NCBI GenBank assembly: GCA_001275005.1
Contig: JWZX01001560.1
Location: 1 to 13,550, forward strand
DNA: 13,550 bases
Direction: 5' to 3'
Source: Chrysochromulina tobinii
Taxonomy: Eukaryota > Haptophyta > Prymnesiales > Chrysochromulinaceae
Positions within the stretch are counted from its first letter, which is position 1, and every line of letters starts with the position of its first letter. Shown here one piece after another: positions 9,301 to 13,550 of this stretch. The notes under the pieces were generated by a model, which saw nothing but the letters and a program-made list of their open reading frames with translations, did no database searches and was not told where the DNA came from. The translations under genes were made by a program, and so were the position numbers.

Positions 9301-12300
9301 GCGGCCGGCACTCCGCATCGAACGCTCGCGAGGGTGATGAGTGTGCCTGGTGTGACCGAGCACCCGCCGCCGCCGTCCATGCACTCGCCGAAGCGGCAGT
9401 TGAAGCGCACGCTATCACGCACGCGCGGGTCGAGCGCCGTGCTGAGCGCCACGAGCGTCACGCTGCCACCGCGCAGCCCTTTGCTTGAGGGCACTGGCGG
9501 GAGCAGCGTCCCCGCGCGCGGCATGTATGCAAAGGGAGCGCCCGAGTAAAACTCCTGTCGGTTGAGGCTCATCTGAACGAGCACCGCGCCTGCGCCGACG
9601 AGGGTGGCGCCGGCGAGGGCGAGGGCGGCGGGCGGTGCGGTGCAGCGCAGCGCCGCGCCACTGACAAAGGTTGCGTTGACCGTGGCGTCGCCAAAGCGGC
9701 ACACGAGCATGCCATCGGCCGCGCTCATGGCCACGAAATTGGTGCCGTGCACCGTCACGTTGGTCGCGCCGTCCATGGGCCCGACTGCGGGGGTCACAGC
9801 GCTGACACGTGGCGTGTCAGCCACCAGATACCGGAAGGCCAGCGGAGCGCCCGTCTGCACGAACTGGACGCCGTTCAGGCTGATTGCCACGTCGACGACT
9901 CCCGCACTCGTGGCGGGCGGCGCGAGGCAGCGCAGCGCCGGCGCCGCGCCGCCGCCAGCGTCCACGACAGTTGCGGGGGCTTCGTGTTGGCCAAAGCGGC
10001 AGCGACGGTCGGTGCCGCCGCCGAGGCCCTCCCCTTGGATGTGGACGGTCGTCGAGTTGCCCACGCCGAGCACCGGCGTGAGCGCATGCAGCGTAGGCGT
10101 CGGGTAGCGCAGGAAGCTCGTGCCGGGGCCGTAGGTGGCCTGCGGCCCGAGGGCGACGAAGACGCCGATCGAGCCAAGCTGCCACGTGGCCGCCCCCTCG
10201 CCGAGCGTGCAGTTGATTTGCGCGTCGGAGACGTTGGTCACGAGGGTGGCGGGCACGAGGGCGAGGGTGGACCCCTGCTCAAACCGGCATGCCACGGCCA
10301 GCCCGAGGTTGAAATTCGCGCCGCGGATTGTGAGGCGCGTGGGGGCACTCATCGGCCCCGAGACGGGCGTGACACTCGAGACGACGGCGTCGGCGGTGAA
10401 GGTGAAGTTGAGTGGGTTGCTCGTGAGCGCTCCGTGCATGCGCACGCGCACAGGCACGGTCGCGAGCCCGAGGATGAGGGCGGAGCGCAGCCGGAGCGCA
10501 CTCACGTAACGACCTCCCGCGCGCGCGCCGTGCGCGCCGATGCCCATCTGCCACGCCCGACTCGGCGCCCAGCCTGGGAGCGGAAGAGCGCTCACGAGGA
10601 CGCGTTCGTCACTCGTGACGCTCAGCCGCCCGTCGGTGACGTTCACAGCGAGGCGCATCCACGTGTCGCGCGCCAGCGCCGTGCCGAGCACCCGGCTGAG
10701 CAGCGTCACGTCGGCTAGACGGACCTCGAGCACGAGCGGCGCGCCGCCGTCGCTCACGCTCACCGACAAGCCCACGACGGCGCCCTCCCCACCAAATTTG
10801 GGTCGGCCTCGAGCGTCACGCGGCAGCGGCCCGTAACGGAAGCCCACGCGTGCCTCGTCATCGCGATGCGCGGGCGCGCCGGGCCTGGGCGCCGCCGTGG
10901 GCGCGCCGGCCGAGGGCAGGAGTGACGAAGCCGAGGGCAGTAGCAGCAGCCACGAGGCGCTAAAGTCGAGCAACGGAGGAGCGCCCAGGGGTAGAGGGGC
11001 CTCGAGAGCTCCGGCTGCCGGGTCGGCGCGTGCAGAGAGGCGCACCGCCGTCCGGAGGCGCGTCGCGTTGCCGCCGAGCATCAGCTCGTGGAGCTCGTAT
11101 GCATAGCCCGAGTGCATCTGAGGCGCGGCGTGGCCGAGCGAGGGGCTCGTGCATCGGAGCTCGGTGGAACTTGCGATGGTCGCTGGCACGACGGCACCGT
11201 CCTGGGCGCTCCCAAAGAGGCAGTCGGGCTGCAGCTGCGTTGAGAAGCCCGTGCCGCTCACGGTGGCCACGGTGCCGCCGAGGGACGGACCCGAGAGGGG
11301 GGTGAGGGCCGTGAGCTCCGGGGGAGATACGTACCTGAACGAGACGCGGCTCGTGCTGATGAGTGATGCAATCAGAGGTCATCATCAGAGGTCATCAGCG
11401 CTCACCTGAACGAGACGCGGCTCGTGCTGAAGGTGATGCCGTTGAGGCTGATGGCGACGGTGATGTTGCGCCCGACGGGTGGCGAGCCGATTGGCGGCGC
11501 GACGCAGGTGAGCACCTCTTCGAGCGCTTGCCACGTGGCCGGCACCGTCGCGAACGCCGCGTCGCTGTCGCCGTCGGAGTCCTCGGCTGCGGCGTAGAAG
11601 CGGCAGCGGTAGTGCGCGAGCGCGCGCACGTCCTCGAGCTGGGTGAGCCAGAGCCGTTCGAATTGATTGCGATCTCCGCCGTCGAGATGCGCACCTCGCA
11701 GGCGCAAGATCAGGCCGCCGTCGCTGGGGCCGACGGCGGGGGCGACGGTCTCAAGCCGCGGCTCGTGGTGATATACGAAATACTGTCCGAGGCTCGTGAA
11801 CTGCTGGCCGTTGAGGGTGAGGGCGAGGGGGACGCGGTGCGACTCGAAGCGGTGGACGGCGGGGTCGGCGTCCGCCTCGAAGGCGGCGAGCGACGGCACG
11901 ACGCACGTGAGCGCCGCGGGCGCGCTGGGGGAGGCGAGCGCGCCGAGATGGGCGCTCGCGACGGCAGAGGAGCCGTTGGGCGAGGCGCCGAGATGGGCGC
12001 CGAGAGGGCGGTAGGGCGGCGCTGTGTTGGGCGGCGGGGTTGAGGGCGTCGTCTCGAGCGCCGTCTCGAGCGCCGTCTCGAGCGCGGGCACCCGCACGCG
12101 CCCGAAGCGACATTCGTAGTGTGAGCCACCGCCGAAGCCGGCGCCGACGAGGGTGAGGTTGATGCCGCCGACGGCGGGGCCGAGGGGCGGCAGGAGAGCG
12201 GAGACGACGGGTGTCGCCTCGAAGAAGAAAGCGAGCGCGCTCGGCGCGACGTCCTGCGCATTCAAGCTGAGGCGGAGGGTGGCGGGTCCGGGGGCGAGCG

Positions 12301-13550
12301 AGCCGGGCGAGAAGCACCGGACGTGCGCGTCATCGATCAACGTGGCGGGCACGACGGTGTCATTGAAATGGCATCGGTATAGGTGGCGCTCACCCGCGCC
12401 CAGCCTAACGCCGCTCACGGTCACCAGCGTGCCCACGGAGCCGCCGCCGCGGCAGTCGAAGCTCGTACACTGGACGCCAAACGCGGGCCCGCTCGCGGGA
12501 CTCGCCGCCAGCAGCAAGGGCTCGGGAGCGAAGGTGTAGTTGAACGTGGTGGGCTCGTAATGCTCGCCGTTGAAGCTCACAGCAAGCACGACGCGACCCG
12601 GCGCGTGGGGCGGCGTGAGGCAGCGAAGGTCACCCGTGGCCGCGTCGTACGATGCGGGCACGATGGCGGCACCCACATCGGGCGCACTGTCCCCTTGGCC
12701 GACGGTGGGCGCGCCCCCTCCCTCCCCAAAGCGGCAGAGGAGGAGCGAGCCGAACTCGAGGGTGACACCCGAGATGAGGACGAGGCTGGAGCCGTTGGCG
12801 GGCCCTAAGGAGGGGCGCACGCCGAGCAGCCGTGGCGAAGGCTCCTCCCCGACGATGACCTCGAACCGAAGCGATGGGGCGAGCGAGTACTGCTGGCCGT
12901 TGAGCGTCACGTCGAGGGTCAGTGGCAGCGCGGTGGACACGGCGTCGCTCACGTGCGAGCGAGCGGCCGCGAGCACATCAGGTGGTATTGCGGGCGCTGG
13001 GCACACGAGCAAGAGCCCCCCGCCCTGATTTCGAGTGCACGCGCCTCCACCACGCCGAGGGTGGGCGCGCGGTAACGGCAGCGCGCGTCGGAGCCGTTGG
13101 CGAGCCCGCGCCCGCTCAAAAGGATCGGCCGACCGCCCAAACTCGAATCGGAGGTGGGGAAGACGCTGATGAGGCTCGTGCGGTCCGTCAAGTAACGGAA
13201 GCGGAGATTGTCGGAGGTGAAGTCGTGGCCGTTGAGCGCGATCTCGAGCACGAGCTCGAGCATCGGCCCGCGCACCGAGGGCGGCGTGAGGCAGAGTGCG
13301 TGCGTCGCGTTCACAATGGTGGCGGGCACCTCGTTCACAATGGTGGCGGGCACCTCGTTCACAATGGTGGCGGGCACCTCGTTCGGTGGCAGCCCATGCA
13401 GCGCGCGGGCACCGACGCCGTGTGCGCCTTGCAGCGCGTCACTCGTCGTGAGGGCACTGAGCGCTCCAAACCCGCGCCGCCACAGCGCGCCGCCAAAGCG
13501 GCACACGGGCAGCGTGCCATGGCGCGTCAGGTTGGCACCTCGCGCGCGCG
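3368..13550 (-). CDS. Giant IPT/TIG-repeat protein with nested lectin-like domains (5' truncated)
   Basis: Three exons are inferred: 11406 to beyond 13550, 4163-11334 and 3368-3927 (TGA at 3368-3370), giving about 3,290 residues in view. About 23 IPT/TIG domains run head to tail. Each has the pattern V..V.P..GP..GGT...l.G, then CRFG, then a second Cys in l.C.aP, then v.vSLNGQQF...F.Y. The two Cys per domain probably pair, which fits an extracellular protein. Three domains carry a ConA-like insert (about 10461-11069, 7200-7925, 5420-6180). Linkers are Gly-rich, Pro/Ser-rich and N-glycosylation-rich. No transmembrane segment is seen; the N-terminus with any signal peptide is outside. IPT arrays are known in large surface receptors and adhesion proteins; adhesion or recognition is an inference. 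A one-base frameshift occurs at 13016-13021. The C-terminus stops right after an IPT domain, in a stretch (VHALDDAFPG) resembling the start of another. Confidence 0.88.
3928..4162 (-). other. Intron made of three tandem 78/79-bp units
   Basis: Donor GGAG|GTACGATCC at 4162 and acceptor CCACTAG ending at 3928 (235 bp, phase 1). Splicing joins GPSRGG to TILRLSGVPTAGASAPRCRF, a complete IPT start. The exon segment containing GTACGATCC...GCGTGCC occurs four times (ends near 4162, 4084, 4006, 3927). Units are separated by TTGATTGCCAT-type repeats. Every junction carries AG|GT, so partial splicing could retain whole units. The first unit brings an in-frame TGA at 4125-4127, so full removal is needed for the long protein. 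Confidence 0.85.
4370..4470 (-). repeat. NAT/NGT/RATP coding repeat
   Basis: GTTGGTGGC-type and GCGCGGGGGGT-type units encode NATNATNAT, RATPRATPRAT and NGTNGTNAT. The NAT and NGT triplets are N-glycosylation sequons, so this loop in an IPT domain would be heavily glycosylated if the protein is secreted. Confidence 0.8.
4538..4590. repeat. 53-bp partner of the inverted repeat at 7605-7657
   Basis: The plus strand here matches the minus strand of 7605-7657 at 52 of 53 positions. In the IPT gene it encodes part of STALHEPTTALSYDAIP; at 7605-7657 the other strand is used as coding sequence. This copy has no duplicated flank, so it is the likely source. Confidence 0.85.
5420..6180 (-). other. 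ConA/LamG-like domain 3, nested in an IPT domain
   Basis: Preceded by a poly-Gly linker and followed by VDVDVALNGIDF, the last strand of the host IPT domain. Landmarks are FSVSYG, GLRIAFHTRP, GLVTIQLG, and GWAPRPGWRLAVGA. It is expanded by Gly-rich and Ala/Gly/Thr-rich loops (about 5725-5790 and 5935-5995). Confidence 0.58.
6184..6243 (-). repeat. Poly-Gly-encoding trinucleotide run
   Basis: (CCGCCA)n/(CCGCCG)n on the plus strand encodes about 20 Gly residues broken by one Asp. It forms a flexible linker between an IPT strand and ConA-like domain 3 and is likely length-variable between strains. Confidence 0.8.
7200..7925 (-). other. ConA/LamG-like domain 2, nested in an IPT domain
   Basis: Begins with a SLTLRFDDPMRLSE segment and ends before VPVRISLNGQQ. 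It shows FNYG, GLAVSVRTG, LVLEVRL, RDDVWMPIEI, and APRPSWQLAVAA, aligning with copies 1 and 3. It contains the 28-residue in-frame duplication at 7574-7691, so two FNYG motifs occur. Confidence 0.6.
7574..7691 (-). repeat. In-frame 34-bp duplication flanking a 50-bp insert
   Basis: 7574-7607 and 7658-7691 are identical and encode the repeated GGGGGISFNYG motif of the second ConA-like domain. The 84-bp offset is in frame and adds 28 residues, including RIASYESAVVGSRSAV. The insert 7608-7657 is an inverted copy (49/50) of 4538-4587. There is no AG|GT in the duplicated part, so it is not an intron. Confidence 0.88.
8400..8580 (-). other. Low-complexity Pro/Ser/Gly linker
   Basis: Encodes an unstructured stretch with SPSPPSAPPSAPPPL, Gly/Ser and a PSSPSSPSAS tail between two IPT domains. 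A 12-bp unit GCGCCGAGGGCG is tandemly repeated near 8530-8553. It is probably a hinge or O-glycosylated stalk that divides the repeat array. Confidence 0.75.
10461..11069 (-). other. ConA/LamG-like domain 1, nested in an IPT domain
   Basis: About 200 residues lie between the RCTSP strand and the terminal VPVRVRMHG strand of one IPT domain. Shared landmarks with the other two copies are a FRYG/FNYG/VSYG motif, GLSVSVSD, LVLEVRL, RDTWMRLAV and GWAPSRAWQMGIGA. This layout is typical of jelly-roll lectin or laminin-G folds. The assignment is by pattern only. Confidence 0.6.
11335..11405 (-). other. 71-bp intron flanked by a 27-bp exon duplication
   Basis: Donor TTCAG|GTGAGC at 11405, acceptor TTCAG ending at 11335, phase 2. 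Splicing yields FSTSRVSF-RYVSPPELTALTPL, which joins the end of one IPT domain to the start of the next. Without splicing, a TGA follows at once (11402-11404). The 27-bp segments 11333-11359 and 11404-11430 are identical. The 44 bp between them carry AATCAGAGGTCATCATCAGA-like decamers on the plus strand. Confidence 0.88.
11940..12000 (-). repeat. 16-bp in-frame direct repeat around a 29-bp insert
   Basis: GCGCCGAGATGGGCGC occurs at 11940-11955 and 11985-12000, 45 bp apart, in frame. It encodes a repeated AHLGA in a low-complexity loop. It is a smaller example of the duplication-insert-duplication layout seen elsewhere in this gene. Confidence 0.75.
12051..12086 (-). repeat. 12-bp tandem repeat (ALET)
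   Basis: GTCTCGAGCGCC occurs three times (last base differs in the third) and encodes ALETALETALET within a Pro/Ser-rich loop of an IPT domain. Confidence 0.85.
13016..13021 (-). other. One-base frameshift at a C6 homopolymer
   Basis: Upstream reading (minus strand) gives ...CRYRAPTLGVVEARALEIRAGG and then leaves the IPT pattern. The downstream frame gives LLLVCPAPAIPP, the expected second-Cys strand. One more G in the run would join them as AGGLLLVCPAP. This is most simply a homopolymer indel in the assembly; a real frameshift mutation is the alternative. Confidence 0.75.
13310..13381 (-). repeat. Three perfect 24-bp tandem repeats (NEVPATIV)
   Basis: Three identical units at 13310-13333, 13334-13357 and 13358-13381 encode three NEVPATIV octapeptides, adding two copies of the IPT strand that normally occurs once before the second Cys. 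The perfect identity implies recent expansion or a collapsed or expanded assembly. Confidence 0.9.

Noticed and set aside
11335-11405. Classic DNA-transposon introner with target-site duplication
   Set aside because: The 27-bp flanking repeat is much longer than usual target-site duplications, and the 44-bp insert has no terminal inverted repeats or coding capacity.
4221-12808. Many plus-strand open frames of 60-340 residues opposite the IPT gene
   Set aside because: They are Arg/Ala/Gly-rich shadows expected opposite a very GC-rich coding strand, with no recognisable domains.
13016-13021. Programmed ribosomal frameshift
   Set aside because: There is no canonical slippery heptamer with a downstream structure that I can support; a homopolymer indel is simpler.

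Overview
This is nuclear DNA from a eukaryote, most likely a GC-rich marine microalga. A haptophyte is my first guess, with a pelagophyte or dinoflagellate as alternatives; the sequence alone does not settle the lineage. The reasons are phase-0 GT-AG introns between ankyrin exons, ankyrin units of the form LPLHYAA...VVQALLAAYPEAA, very high GC, and a giant protein built from IPT/TIG domains. Nothing prokaryotic, such as operons or Shine-Dalgarno-led genes, is visible.

There are two genes, and they converge. On the plus strand, positions 1-2415 hold the 3' part of a gene for an ankyrin-repeat protein with a C-terminal TIR domain. Four exons are visible (165-269, 665-769, 1403-1477, 1819-2415). 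Its introns are filled with a degenerate 10-bp tandem repeat of the type RGGCAMTCAG. The TIR domain keeps the glutamate expected of NAD-cleaving TIR domains, and the protein ends in CHLM, a possible prenylation box. Positions 2416-3367 are a convergent intergenic spacer without a recognisable gene. From 3368 to the right edge, the minus strand carries one gene whose 5' end lies outside the window. It encodes about 3,290 residues in view: about 23 IPT/TIG domains, three of which have a lectin/LamG-like (ConA-fold) domain inserted at the same internal position. It is probably a large extracellular or cell-surface protein.

The most unusual signal is structural. The minus-strand gene is interrupted twice by short introns, 3928-4162 and 11335-11405. 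Each is bounded by perfect direct duplications of the adjoining exon, and the AG|GT splice site lies inside the duplicated segment. Removing each intron restores an IPT domain exactly. The DNA between the duplicated exon copies resembles the intron repeats of the neighbouring ankyrin-TIR gene. A third place in the same gene (7574-7691) has the same duplication-insert-duplication layout but stays in frame. Its 50-bp insert is an inverted, 49/50-identical copy of a segment 3 kb away in the same gene. Together these suggest a process that duplicates a short target and adds copied filler DNA, and that makes a new intron when the target contains AG|GT.

One further break, at a run of six C at 13016-13021, shifts the frame inside an IPT domain. 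It may be an assembly error. I see no functional link between the two genes beyond adjacency and shared repeat sequence.
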